From: Massospora cicadina
Taxonomy: Eukaryota > Entomophthoromycota > Entomophthoromycetes > Entomophthorales > Entomophthoraceae
Direction of reading: 5' to 3'
Assembly: GCA_022478985.1 (NCBI GenBank)
Contig: JAKSZP010002702.1
Location: forward strand, 1-64,000
Length of the DNA stretch: 64,000 bases
Under the pieces are notes generated by a model. It did no database searches and was not told the origin of the DNA. It worked only from the letters and a program-made list of their open reading frames with translations. Of this stretch, positions 31,701 through 42,994 are shown in pieces (the first letter of the stretch is position 1; each line of letters starts with the position of its first letter). The translations under genes and the position numbers were made by a program.

Positions 31701-34100
31701 CTTAGTCTAACTGTTTACTATCTATATGAGTTTCTAATATCATCAATGGGTATTAGTATTGCTCATGACATTTCTAGGTGGCAGAAGACCTTAGTTTTTA
31801 TGCTGGGGTAGGTTGCCTATGCAGAGATTGATATTACGTTGGTAGGCGGGGTCTATTACTATAGTAATATCTAGGGTTCTTTAAATAAGCTCTTTCAATA
31901 CTCTTAATGTGAAGAAAACATTTGTTTTGTGAATTTCAGGAAAATCTTCATGTCCAAAAATCGTTGTTTTCCAGTTATTATAGTGAAATATTATGAAACA
32001 TAAAAAGAAAATCCATCCACTGTCATCTGACTCATGCAATAACTTCGTTATCTGATCAGTTAGGGTATAACTAAAATAAAGAAAAGGATATATATAGGAA
32101 AAAATAAGGATAAGAATTTTCAGTTGCTCTAAAATTTAAAAGAATGAGGAATACATATCTAATAACAAAAAATCAACTAATTAAATTTATTACATCAAGC
32201 ACTATCTGCACCCTGATGAGCATAAAATGAGTGTTGTTCTTCAAGAATACCAAATGTAGAGTTAAGATAAGCTTACCAATCCGAATTATAAAGTGGAACA
32301 AAACCTGATAGCCTTTTTACTGTTCTAGCTGTTCCATACTCTTTCCTTATAGTTGAGATCTTTATACATCTAAATCTTTCTATAGTACAAGGGATCACTA
32401 GCTGATTAACCAGTCTCTAGGATGACACTTACCTTACATTTTTGGACCACATATTGAATTAAAAAACCGCTTTTCCATATAAGGTACATGATGCTAAGAT
32501 TCCTTTTTAAGGAGGTAGTTTCATTCCCTTTATTACAAAATATATGAAATAAACTTAATGAATTAAATTGCTTGTTTAATTATCCAAAGGCTAGTAGTGA
32601 GTATATGGTCCATATTGCTGGTAGCTTTGACAACATCAGGAAGCTGCAAAATTTTTTTCAGGTATGTGTTTTAAGGTACTTCAAATACAGGATTGACCTT
32701 GGCTTTCAATCATCGTGGTACTCTAATTTTAGGCGGTGCACCCAGGACATTATAGACTGAGTTTACCCCACTCATTGTACTCGACATCAGAGGATTTCCA
32801 ATGTCTTGGTCAAGCAGCAATCTCGTAAGAACTTCTTATAGTGGTTAGGCAGGTTGATCATTGGGTTGATCAGGGATTTCAGGTACTTTTGGATTGTCAA
32901 CTATAGAATTTTATCTCTATTATGACTTTGTTTTACCTTCACTTTCTTATTGTATTTTTAAATAAATTCTCAATTCTAGTGGACCATTTCTTGAAAAACA
33001 AACACTGAGGTTAACGTTTTGATAAAGAGTGTCATCCATGGATAGCCTTTTTTGTTTAATAAGACCAGAAGATTTAATTGAGCTAATAAAACTTGCATTT
33101 ATTGAAACATGCTACCTTTATGTCAAAAACCATTACAAAGATGATTGGTATTAGACTCAAGATGCATTTCAGGATTACTATAGTTGAATACTCTGGAGAT
33201 AGCCGAATTAATAGAATTGTCAAAAGTGACTTTTTGATGTCATAAGCATTTTCACATAAATATAAATTGTTATAAAAATGGACAATCATAACATTCGTGT
33301 TGAGTTAGATTCTGATGAGGTTTTTTGTTAGACTTATAATTTGTTTCTAAGAAACTCTCTTAAGGAATCCAGACTTCTTATCAAGTGTGAAGTTCGTTCA
33401 TATGTGGCACCATTGATATTGTGTAAGTAACTCAAACAAGAAAATGATGGCATACATATTTTAGCTATTTCTAGCCATTATATGTTTGTCTTATATATAT
33501 ATAAGAACAATCCAATACTCCTTTATCCATAAGCAAGTTTGCTTTTTTTGTGGCATTAATAGCAACAAAGTTTAGTCATAAACAACTTTAAAAACTGATG
33601 TGTTTCCATGAGAGCACTCAGAATCATTAAACATGTCATAAATACTATGTGCACAATGAGAAAACTATATTTTCTTACTTTGATCACAAAAACTATTAAA
33701 CCCACTTTTTAGCTAACACATAAAAAACCTTTGCTTTTTCACTTTTCAATACTTTTATTGAAGCGTTTGAAACCTGCTACCCCATGTGAGACAGTGGTTC
33801 ACTTTTACCTGGTTCTTTTGGCCATGGCAAAGCGTGCCAGCCTGGCTATGCTAGCCCACCACACCCTCTGGGCTTTGACATGCCTTGGGACTTAGATCAC
33901 TGCCTTGCGCGCTCTTAGGCGGTTCATTGTAGCCCCCTGGTCTTCCCCATAGCAACCTGAACATTGGACTTCATATTACATATGAATACATCTTTCCATA
34001 TGCAAGTCCACCCATCATTGAGTGGCCCAAGCAGTTTCCAAACCCGCAATTTCATAAAATTCTGATTTCTAGGGTACTTCAACAATAGCTTCTCTTGTGA
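28754..34100. other. AT-rich stretch without recognisable gene
   Basis: No domain, LTR pair or RNA gene is seen over about 5.3 kb. The longest open frames (for example 32572-32760 plus, 29363-29560 minus) lack known motifs. A small hairpin lies at 31100-31135, a three-fold GACTTT repeat near 30893, and a GC-richer patch at about 33780-33960. It may hold transposon remains too decayed to read. Confidence 0.5.
31100..31135. repeat. Short hairpin
   Basis: AGTCTTAAC (31112-31120) and GTTAAGACT (31122-31130) are exact inverted complements with a one-base loop; outer ATATGAG/CATAT bases extend the symmetry with a bulge. Confidence 0.55.
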
Positions 34101-34109
34101 AGATCAGTT

Positions 34110-36560
34110 GTAGTTTTGACCATGTATAATTAATTCTATGATTTCTGAATTAGGTTTTTTTTAGTTGGTCATAACTGCCAATTATTTTTCCTGTTTTGAT
34201 GAATTTAGACAATTTAAATCATGATTTAGCTCCTCATATAATTGAGGTAGAAATTTTGATGTCCATACTTTCAAAGCATTGGGATGAATCTCTGATAGCT
34301 TTTGTATCATGATATACCAACGATTGATACCCAATAAGTTAAATAATAAGTTTTATAAGTAAGTATCTATCAAGATTTACTGACGACTGAAATTAAGGAT
34401 AATTGCCAGTTTTTTTGGCAATTGATGCCAAATGTTTTCAATAGATGGGCATTTAATTACCGTTTTATTGCCTAGTTTTTAGTATTACCAGTGAATGATA
34501 CTGATAATATTTGATCATTCTGCATTATGTCTTTACTAGGATTTATTGGCAATCAATGGCAAGTAATAATCAACTTTTGTTGCCAGTGATCAATGCCAAG
34601 GATCTGAGGGAATGTTTGCAGGTGTGTGATGGAAATGTTAAGTGGAAGTCGGGCAAGCAATTTTTATTACTTGCTTAAGTAGCAATAACCTGAATTTCCT
34701 TTAAGTAAAGCTCTTTTAATATCCTACACTATATTATTTTAAGTTGATGAGTATCCTTGTCAGTGGAGAGTGAGATAAAAGATCCACTAGGTTTAGAGAC
34801 AGGTGAGTGCATATAGGGAGTAGTCAGTGCCAACACTCCATACTTGCAGTGTGGAACCACCTCATGGACTAACCAAATGGTTACTGACAATGAGGGGCTT
34901 AGGGAGATTAACACTAATTGGAATGATAGGACAGAGACGGGCTGCTCAGGTGGGTGTAGGGCTCTAGGGCATTTGAGGTGATTATTTTACCAAAGGTGAA
35001 GTTATTGAACCTGATGTTGCAGAAATTTGCTATGTAAATGTGTAGTGAATGGTAGTCAGTGAAGACAAAGTAGCAAGGATCATCAGTCTCCATACTGTTG
35101 CCCGGCACACTTTTAGAGTTCCAAATGCAAGGAAGGAAAAATTGCAACTTTAGTTATCACTACAAGGAATTATGTTCATGTGCTGTTTGACTATCCAGAA
35201 GAAAAATTGTTAGGTTGTTAGAGGTGGATTCAATACATTGTTTTTTTGGCAAAAAATAAAAATGTTTACCCAATGAGATGGCGCCACATTCTTGTTGATG
35301 AATACCACCAGCTTCTTGTCTTCTACTAAGGGCTTTTAGATATGGGAGTAGGTGGGATCAGTGCCCCTCACTGTCATATTTTCAATGAGAAAATTCATGG
35401 GGCCTAGAGATGTTTAGCGTGCAGTGCAGTATCATTTTGAAAAATAAAATGTGGCAAGTTAAGTGATGTTTTGGGATTATAACTAGGTTGTTTAAATATA
35501 TCTATGAATCCTAAATTAGGTTATAATTAGTGGGTTTTGCTGACAGATAAATTACCAACTTTTGATGAGTCTAGTAAAAGTAATACCATGATTTATATAC
35601 TATTCAATTGTGGTGGCTATTTTGATGTCCAACCCTTTATAAATGCATTAACCAATTTCCAATTCTTTAAGTGTCTCAAATAACCATAAATTGATGCTAA
35701 GGATAAATTTAAAGTATTATACTAGTTATTTATTAAAATTTACTGGCAACTAATATTGAGGATATTCAGCAATTGTTGCTGGAAATTCAGACAAGGGTTT
35801 TAGATAGGCGGGCATTAAATTGCCGTTTTGTTGCCTAGGTTTTAGGATTAACAGCAATTGATTCTTAGGATATTTTATTATTTATTATGATGAATAATTA
35901 GGATTTACTGGCAAATTAATGATGAGGATATAGTAAGCTATGATGCCAGCGATTAATGATGCAAATTCTGAGAAAATGTTTACCAGTGAGTGATGTTGAT
36001 GTTAGTGATAAGCGGGCGTTCAGTTTCTGATTATTACCTAGGCATATTTACCCAAATATTCCTTTATAAAGATCTTTCTCTCACCTACTCTTATTGTTTT
36101 CAAGTTGACTAGTATCCTTTTCAGTGGAAGGTAGTATAAAGGATTCTCAATGTTTAGATGCCATGTGAGTGCATCTAGGGAGTGGTCAGTGCAACCACTC
36201 CAATATTTAGAGCTGCAAGGAACCCTGCATGGAATTACCTAGCGCTCTATCAACGATGAGGCACTGAGGAAGATTAATTTAAATGGGATGTCAGAACGGA
36301 AATGGGCCGCCCAGGTGTATGTAAGGCTCCAGTACCTCCAAAGATGGGATATTTGACAAAAATGAAGTTGTTGACTATGTCGTGAAGGGGAGTTAATGCG
36401 TGAACTTGTAAGAACGTAACTGGTGAAGGTAAATGGCAAAATCGGCAGTTTTCATACTGCTGGCCTGTCAAAATAGTAGAGCTCTGAATTTGCGTATTAT
36501 AAATTTTGCAACAAGGCCACTCTATAGTGGCAGCCACAATTCCTTTCTTAATATATAAAA
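34110..36560 (+). repeat. Two diverged direct repeats of about 1.05 kb
   Basis: The sequence from about 34110 to 35165 is repeated, with many changes, from about 35490 to 36545. Shared anchors include ATTTTGATGTCC (34254; 35619), a GGCATTTAATTACCGTTTTATTGCCTAG-like segment (34446; 35812), CAGTGGA...GTGAGTGCAT...AGGGAGTGGTCAGTGC (34760; 36123) and the GGGC(T/C)G(C)C-CAGGTG patch (34940; 36303). The spacer of about 325 bases has no coding motif. The layout fits either an LTR pair of a very short non-coding retroelement (TRIM/LARD type) or a tandem duplication. Terminal TG/CA and a target duplication were not fixed. Confidence 0.6.
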
Positions 36561-37093
36561 TCATTTATATGTGTGTATGTGAAAGACACTTTCTCTCTTA
36601 AATAAATGAACCACAAATCAATAAACTTGGCACAAGTAATCTATATTCTAGGATACGGTCATATGTTATTTTTTTAAGTTTAAAAATGACTTTTGGTAAA
36701 TTTTATATATAAGGTTAAAAATTTTTTATGATTTTATGGCAATCATGTATTATTTGAATGAGCATTTTATATCATTTGTTTAGATTAATAAGTTCATATG
36801 TTTTTATAAGTGGTTGGTAGTTTTTAGTTTTTTTTTGTAAATTTACCAATTGGGTCTATTGATAATGGTGGTTTTGGTTGACATGATGGGATTAATGGTT
36901 TTAGAGAATTGGTTGATTGTTTAATTAATTTAACAGTCCATGTGGTTTTGCTGGATGGTTGTGCTTTAATTGATTCAAAACGATTGGATTCCTTGAACTT
37001 ATCAATGTCCATCAACCAATATAAAAATATTTTAAATATGATTATCTATTAAACTTTGAACACACAAACAATATGTGTAAACTGGATATTGAT

Positions 37094-37110
37094 AAAATTA
37101 GACTAATTAA
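37094..37110 (-). repeat. LINE-1 target-site duplication, left copy
   Basis: AAAATTAGACTAATTAA occurs here and again exactly at 42383-42399, on the two sides of the LINE. Seventeen identical bases mark a target-primed reverse transcription insertion and define the element ends. Confidence 0.92.
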
Positions 37111-37285
37111 ATTTTAAATTTATTGTGGGGAAGGCTGACCATGGGACGGACACTTCCAAATATGACTCAGACAAGACAAAACTTAGTGCCAGATGAGGCA
37201 CCCCAGAGAAGCGATGCTATCTCTTGTTGCCAGCGGGAACGCCACTTATGGGAAGGGGAGGGAACGTGTGTAGGGGGCGTAGCCA

Positions 37286-40200
37286 CTATTGAGCACGTGT
37301 GGAGGAAGGGGTCTGATTTGATGAACCAGACTGGGAACCAGGAGGAGACCAGCTGCCGGCGACGTGGTGGGAGATATCCAAACATCCACGCTTGAAAGTG
37401 ATCCACCAAATGAGACCGGAATCTGTAGACAGCTTCAGGGAGGGTGGGGATGGATCGGCGATGGCATCCAAGACAATCGTGTGGATAGTCCACATGGCGA
37501 TTGCAACCACCAGAGCACGAAGGGAGGGTGGGAGGGGGAGGCCATTGATGAAGCAAACATATCTCTTGACAGACTGAAGGGATGTGTTTGATCATGGCCT
37601 AGCAGACGTTGGACTTCGCGCCATATTACTTTAGAGGTGGGGCACTTCTCCAGGCGGTGAAACAGCGTTCCATACTGGCCACACACGACACAGGATGAGT
37701 GTAAAGCATTAGAGCGCTCAGCTGTACGATACACCCGCCTCAGGCAGCGCCACACATGGGAGCGGACTTGAGGCTGCAACAGAGGATGGTGTGCGTATTT
37801 CCAGATAGTCTTTTGGGTCTCAGTGGAATAAGGGATGTCCATCATGTCCAGGTAGTCCACCCTGGATAGGACTTGGGGTCGAATGGGGATCACGCCATCA
37901 TGGATGGGTAGCCCCTGTACCTCTTGTGTGAATTGAGGAGAGGGGCGGCCTCTTCAGGTTGTATGTCCACTAATACGAATTCTCCACTCTGCGCTTCACA
38001 TGGAGAGTAGGATGTTTGTAGTGGGTTTTGGTCCCGTGAGGACTTGTGGCTGATGTGTGTGATGCGAGGTATTTCATCAGGGAGTGGGGGTTTGATGGAT
38101 TGTTGAGGCCCAAGGCTCGGGAGAAGTTGGAGCAGGCCGCGCGGGATCAGTGTTGGGATGGGAGTGCAGGAGCAGTGACGGCCGCAATCCAGGTGCCTAG
38201 GATCTTGGCGGCATGGGCTTTGAAGTCAAGTAGGCCCATGCCACCATGATGATGAGGGCCAAACATGACCTCTAGCCGTACTGGTGGAGTGCGGCCTGAC
38301 CAAAGTCAACCTTGTAGCAAAGCATACAGGGATTTGAAGAAGCTTGGGGAGAAGGGGATGGCGTGGGCTCCAAACCAGACTTTGGATAGGAGCATAGAGT
38401 TGGCAAGAACAACCCTGCCAGTGAGGGTATTAGGGTGGGCTCTGAGAGAGGTGATTCGCTTCGTCACGTTGTTCAGTATATGGCACTCCATTACTGCTGA
38501 CGCGTATCCTCCTGCCTCCAACCACACGCCCAGATGGCGTACCAGTCCTATGGTAGGTCGCGGCACAAAGGGGAGCACCAGTGGAGCGGTGTGTTTTGAG
38601 TTAGTAAGGCATGGACTTGGGCGAGCAGATGGGCTGGGTTGGGAACTACTTGCTGGGGCCCAGCAGTTCTGAAACCGACCAAGGAGGATGATTTCGGTTT
38701 TGGAGGCGTTCAGTGCCGCATTGCTTACCTGGGAATATTCCTGGATGAGGGCTTCAAGCGCGCATGCATCTTTGTTATTAGACACCCCCACCACGCAATC
38801 ATCTGCAAATGCCATCATCTTGATGGGGTTTGGCCTGGCACATGGACCCCAGTGAGTTGGGCATTCATATTTCGCAGTAGTGGGTCAAGGTTGAAGTTGT
38901 ATAAGAGTGGGCTCAGGGGGTCCCCTTGTCGCAGGCCCCTTTGAGGACGGACTACTTCCGTTAGGAAACCTGGGCCGCGCACAGCCATTGTTGCAGATTC
39001 CGTGAGCAGCATCACCCAGTTAATGAAGCGAGGAGGTAGGCGGAATTGTTGGAGGCAGGCCCTAAGGTATTCCCAGTTTACTCTATCATAGGCCTTTTGT
39101 TGGTCCAAGAATACAAGTGCCCCAGAGGCTGTGGACTGACACACATTAGCCACAGAGTGCACGTTATCCCAAATTGACCTTCTGGGGATGAAACCAAATT
39201 GTTCTGGAGAGATGGTGGCAGATGCTACAGTCCCTAAACGGTTAGCCATGATTTTTGTTAAAATTTTGGTGTCTGTGTTTGTTAGAAAAATGGGGTGCCA
39301 GTTGGCTAAGTCTAGCCTATCCCCTTTCTTGAAGAGTGTGACTGTAAAAGCCTCATGTCCTCCTGGTAGGAGGCGCGTTTCCAACAGGCTTTGGTTGAGT
39401 GAGGCTAGCAGCAATGGGGATATATATTTAAAATATTTTTTGTAGAACTCATATGGAATGCCATCTGGGCCTGGGCATTTTTGGTTTGGCGCACCACGAA
39501 TGGTAGTCCATAATTCATTCGGAGTAATTAAATTCATTATTTCCGGGTATCGGAAAATGGTGCGGATATGAGCTCTGTTGAGAAATTCCACCATTTCGGC
39601 TGGCTGAATTGGTTCGGCTCAGTATAACTTGGAGTAATATCTTTGCATTTTGATTGCCACTTCGGCCAGTGTGTCCACAATAGAATTATCCGATCTTCGC
39701 ACCTGTGTGCAGGCCATGCTCTGGCATGGTGCAAAAATTTTTTTGAAGAAGTATGTGGTGCACTTGTCGCCTTTAGTGATGCATGTGGCCCTATATTGGA
39801 CACAAACCCAATGTTTGTGTTGCCTTTCAAGTGTGTTGAGGTGGGCTGCTGCCTCCGCCCACTTCTGGCCCCATGCAGGGCCATATCCTGAGGCTGGAAT
39901 GTTGGACTCCAAGTGGGCCAATTCTGCCAGCGCACACAATATAACTGCCAATGTGGCTCATGAGCGTCTGGATGAGAGATGGCGATAGTGGCGGATGCTG
40001 TCTTCTTTGAAAGTTGCCCATGTGGAAATGGGGTCCGCGAAAAATGGTGCAACAAATGATTTTGCCAAAGTTGCCTCTTCCATTCACGTGGAAAATTCTG
40101 GTGATGCAAGCTCTGGGGGGCGGATTTTGCACCAATGTGGGGCCTTTGCAACTGTGATGGGTAAGTGGTATGTTATTGAGACCAGTTGGTGGTCAGAGAA

Positions 40201-40926
40201 TTCTATTTTCATTGTTTTGAAGTGGGAGATGTGGGGTTGGAATTTCGCCGGTGCTAGAATAAGGTCAATGCGGGTCATGGACCTTAATTGGCCCTTGTGG
40301 ACGTGGGGACACGTCATGTTTTTTAACAGTGGGTCATGTTATGGCAGCGCATCCATTAACCCAAGGGTGGCTTTTAGAACGCATAGTTCTACGTGACCCT
40401 GTGGGGCGTGGGGTGAGGGCGGCCACTGGTCCATTGGTGAGGTTAGCCAATAGTTCATGTCACCAATTATGAAAGAATCAGGGGGTAGCAGGAGGGATTT
40501 GACCGATGAGAAAAATTCCTGACGCTCTTGTGCACCGTTTGGGGCATAAATGTTGACAATTGTGTGTGCAACATCAGCCCATGAGAAGGTGACAACAAGC
40601 ACTCGGTCATTTAGGAATGTTTCTGAAGATATAAATCTGAAAAAATTGTTTTTCCAAATTAGCACCCCACAGTGCTTCAACCAAAAGGATAGGGATGGTA
40701 GGAGCATTGTTTTCCAAGCTTCCTCGGAACCTCGTGGACAGTGGGTTTCCTGGATGGCCAGGATATCCACGGGTAAATTATTTTGTAAAAAACTCAGTTT
40801 CCTAGCCCAGGATGGGGAGGCCTTGAGTCTGGCGATATTCAGCATCCCTAGAGTGAAGGTTTCCCCATCGCACCTTAGGTGCGAGGGGGTGGGCCCCTGG
40901 CCCACCAGCCTCTTCCAGGTCCCCAT
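37286..40926 (-). pseudogene. LINE-1 ORF2: endonuclease, RT, zf-RVT, broken
   Basis: The ATG at 40926 begins MGTWKRLVGQGPTPS. The endonuclease shows IQETHCPRG (about 40745), IGDMNYWLT (about 40450), RIDLILAPA and EFSDHQLVSI (about 40190-40280), so the catalytic E, D/N, D and SDH are all present; a TAA after MDALP at 40336-40338 breaks it. The RT (39594-38306) has CPGPDGIPYEFYK, LDQQKAYDRVNWEYL, GLRQGDPLSPLLYNF and MMAFADDCVVGVSN, with FADD intact but a one-base deletion just before it at about 38816. The C-terminal part (37893-37435) has SCVVCGQYGTLFHRLEKCP, a C-x2-C-x8-H-x4-C motif. ORF2 would nick target DNA and prime cDNA on it. Confidence 0.92.
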
Positions 40927-42286
40927 GGGCTTTCACAGCAGTGCGGGTATTAGCAGCAACACTATCGGGGTTTTTGTTAATTTTTGCAGAAAGAGTCGCG
41001 TTGGCTTTGGCCTTCACTTTTGTTTTCCCGACGTCGGACGAATTTTTTGCGGTGCGGATAAGTTTGGTGCACCGTCGAGTGGGGCAAAAAATTTTTTTCA
41101 GTTGGGATAGGTCCCAAGTCAGTTTTGACCAGGGCTTGGGTGCAGCGATTGGGTGAGATCAAATCTCCCATCAGATCCTTGAATTGAGTGGCCCATTTGG
41201 CTTGGGCCTCCCAATCTGATTGGGTGATGGATTCCCAAGTTGCTTCCGCCGCGAAGGTCTCCATGTCCTCCTGGCGTTGTGAGTGTGGGATGGTGGTGGT
41301 GACCTTGGCCGCTTCCTTGGCCGTGGTCCTATGGGCCTGCTTGGCCTTCTTCCGCTCCTGTGGGGAGATGGGCTTTACCAATAGGTAGCAGCCTTGTGCT
41401 CCCCACGGGAAAGCCTCTTTGGTGCTTGCAGTTGGTTCGTAGTGCACCTCTCTGCTGCCCATGGCCGCTGAGGGGTGCTCTTGGAATGTAACGCCCTCTT
41501 TGATGGGGCACACGTGTACCTTATGGCTGAACGCATCACAGTGGGTGCAAATGGGGGGCACGCTGTCCACGGTTACCTGGAATGGGTGGGTGGTGTGCCC
41601 TGCGATGTCAATAAAGGTGGAGTGTGGGATCTGGGTTAGGTCCTTCACGATCTCCTCAGTTGGGGTCAGAACTGCGATGGCTTTGCTGGTGCACAGGTGT
41701 GGCATCAGCGTGAAACATTGCATTTTGAAAGATTGTACTTCGCCATATATAGTGAGACCATCTTTCAGGTGTTGCTCCAAAATGTCACGTTTACTGTAGT
41801 AGGCAAAAAGTCAAACGTGAGGAAAATTTGGTTTGATTTTGTCCATCTGGTGCATTTAGTTTTGATGACCCGTTGCCCTTCGGGGAGGTTGACCACTACG
41901 CACACCGCTGCAGCCTCATCTGCTGCTATTTTGCTTTCAAAACCTAGGTCCAGCCAACCGCGCAACATGGAGTGAGGTGCAACGTACACCGCGGTCGGGA
42001 AAATTTTGTGTACATCTTCACAAAATTTTTCCCATAGGGCCGTTTTTTGGATGTCCAGATACACATGGACTCCAAATTTCACCGACGAAAGTGGCTGGGA
42101 ATGTGGCGTGTTGATGTACTGGTTGCATCGTGCTTGCCATGCGAGTATCTCCGGGGAAATTGTGACTGCCGGTTTTTTTAGATTTTTTTCTATTCTGCCA
42201 GATTCTCCGGGGCGTTTTTGAACATTAGAGGCCGCGGGCCTTCCGCCTGCTCCTCTTGCCTTGCTTGCCCAACTGCTCCCAGACAT
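40802..42286 (-). pseudogene. LINE-1 ORF1, broken
   Basis: It starts MSGSSWASKARGAGGRPAAS at 42286, about 90 bases from the 5' end. The first frame stays open for 173 codons, then a frame change near 41775 passes to a 267-codon stretch with the zinc knuckle CTHCDAFSHKVHVC (C-x2-C-x4-H-x4-C) at about 41510-41551. A homopolymer length change near 41090 shifts the basic C-terminal tail (ANATLSAKINKNPDSVAANT) to another frame ending at 40802. ORF1 proteins bind element RNA. The undamaged counterpart at LINE-2 is continuous across the first break. Confidence 0.9.
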
Positions 42287-42382
42287 GGGCGCAGACTAAT
42301 CCCCTCTATGAGATTATCAAACTAGATTTAGTCTTGAAATGAATGGGTTGCAAAAGTGTTTGCAACGAGAAAGAAAAGTTTA

Positions 42383-42399
42383 AAAATTAGACTAATTAA
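42383..42399 (-). repeat. LINE-1 target-site duplication, right copy
   Basis: AAAATTAGACTAATTAA, identical to 37094-37110. Confidence 0.92.
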
Positions 42400-42994
42400 C
42401 TCTTTATAAAACAAGTTGTATTTATGTGCTGAAATAGGATGACTATTGCATGGACATTTAACCATAAATCACTAAACTTGGCAAATGTACTTTATAAAGT
42501 TTGAAGATGGTTAAAGCTAACTTTCAATAACTTTATAATAATATTAACATCTAGTATAATAAATTAAAAATAGGTTTCTAGTGATAACTTATATATAAAT
42601 ATGGCTGAGTGTTCTTATATATATTTAGAGTGCTCTTTTCATAGGATTTGATAAGAAATTGGTAGTTTTTGGTTTTATAAATCCAACAATATGTTTTGGA
42701 TGATTAGTTGGTGGTTTGGTTGATTCGATGGCTCAATGGTTTCAGGTAAGAGATTGATGATTTATTTAATTTGATAGGCTTAATTGATTTTGGATAAGTA
42801 TTTGGAGGTTGAAATATCTAAAAAGTTAATGGTTTCTAACCTTATTGATGGACATATACCATTGTAGAAACTAATTGATTAAAATCATCTGTAAATTATT
42901 TGCCAGAGAAATCTGGGTTATTTAGCTAGTATTTTATTAATATAAACTGAACTAGACTATTTTTACAGCTGCTGTATGAAACCACGCTGGTAAT

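Larger units (their letters stand above)
37111..42382 (-). mobile_element. LINE-1: full-length non-LTR retrotransposon, minus strand
   Basis: A 5.27-kb element bounded by a 17-bp duplication encodes on the minus strand ORF1 with a zinc knuckle and ORF2 with APE-like endonuclease, RT and a C-terminal zf-RVT motif. The 3' end has AATAAATTT and only a short A-rich tail. The 5' leader before ORF1 is about 90 bases. Domain content recalls fungal Tad1-like or plant/fungal L1-like elements; clade is not settled by eye. It is GC-richer than its AT-rich flanks. Stops and frameshifts in both ORFs show it is dead. LINE-2 is a close relative of the same length. Confidence 0.95.
36590..42960 (+). repeat. 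Tandem repeat of about 565 bp, split by LINE-1
   Basis: DNA left of LINE-1 (about 36600-37110) and right of it (about 42400-42950) align: AACCACAAATCAATAAACTTGGC (36608, shown in part) against AACCATAAATCACTAAACTTGGC, and the GGTAGTTTTT-(A/G)-GTTT with GGTGGTTTGGTTGA-like patches further on. Taking the LINE out leaves a period near 565 bases, and the sequence near 42945 again resembles the insertion junction. It looks like two tandem units of an AT-rich repeat. No coding potential is seen. Confidence 0.55.

Noticed and set aside
32572..32830. A plus-strand frame with SEYMVHIAGSFDNIRKLQNF
   Set aside because: Only 62 codons, in AT-rich DNA, with no matching block before or after in other frames.
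37123..37591. Plus-strand open frames across LINE-1 and the same region of LINE-2
   Set aside because: They lie opposite to clearly coding minus-strand ORF2 with zf-RVT, and arise from its GC-rich antisense; no motif is seen in them.
40550..41110. A 186-codon plus-strand open frame opposite LINE-1 endonuclease/ORF1
   Set aside because: It is antisense to ORF1/ORF2 and its composition mirrors the real minus-strand codons.
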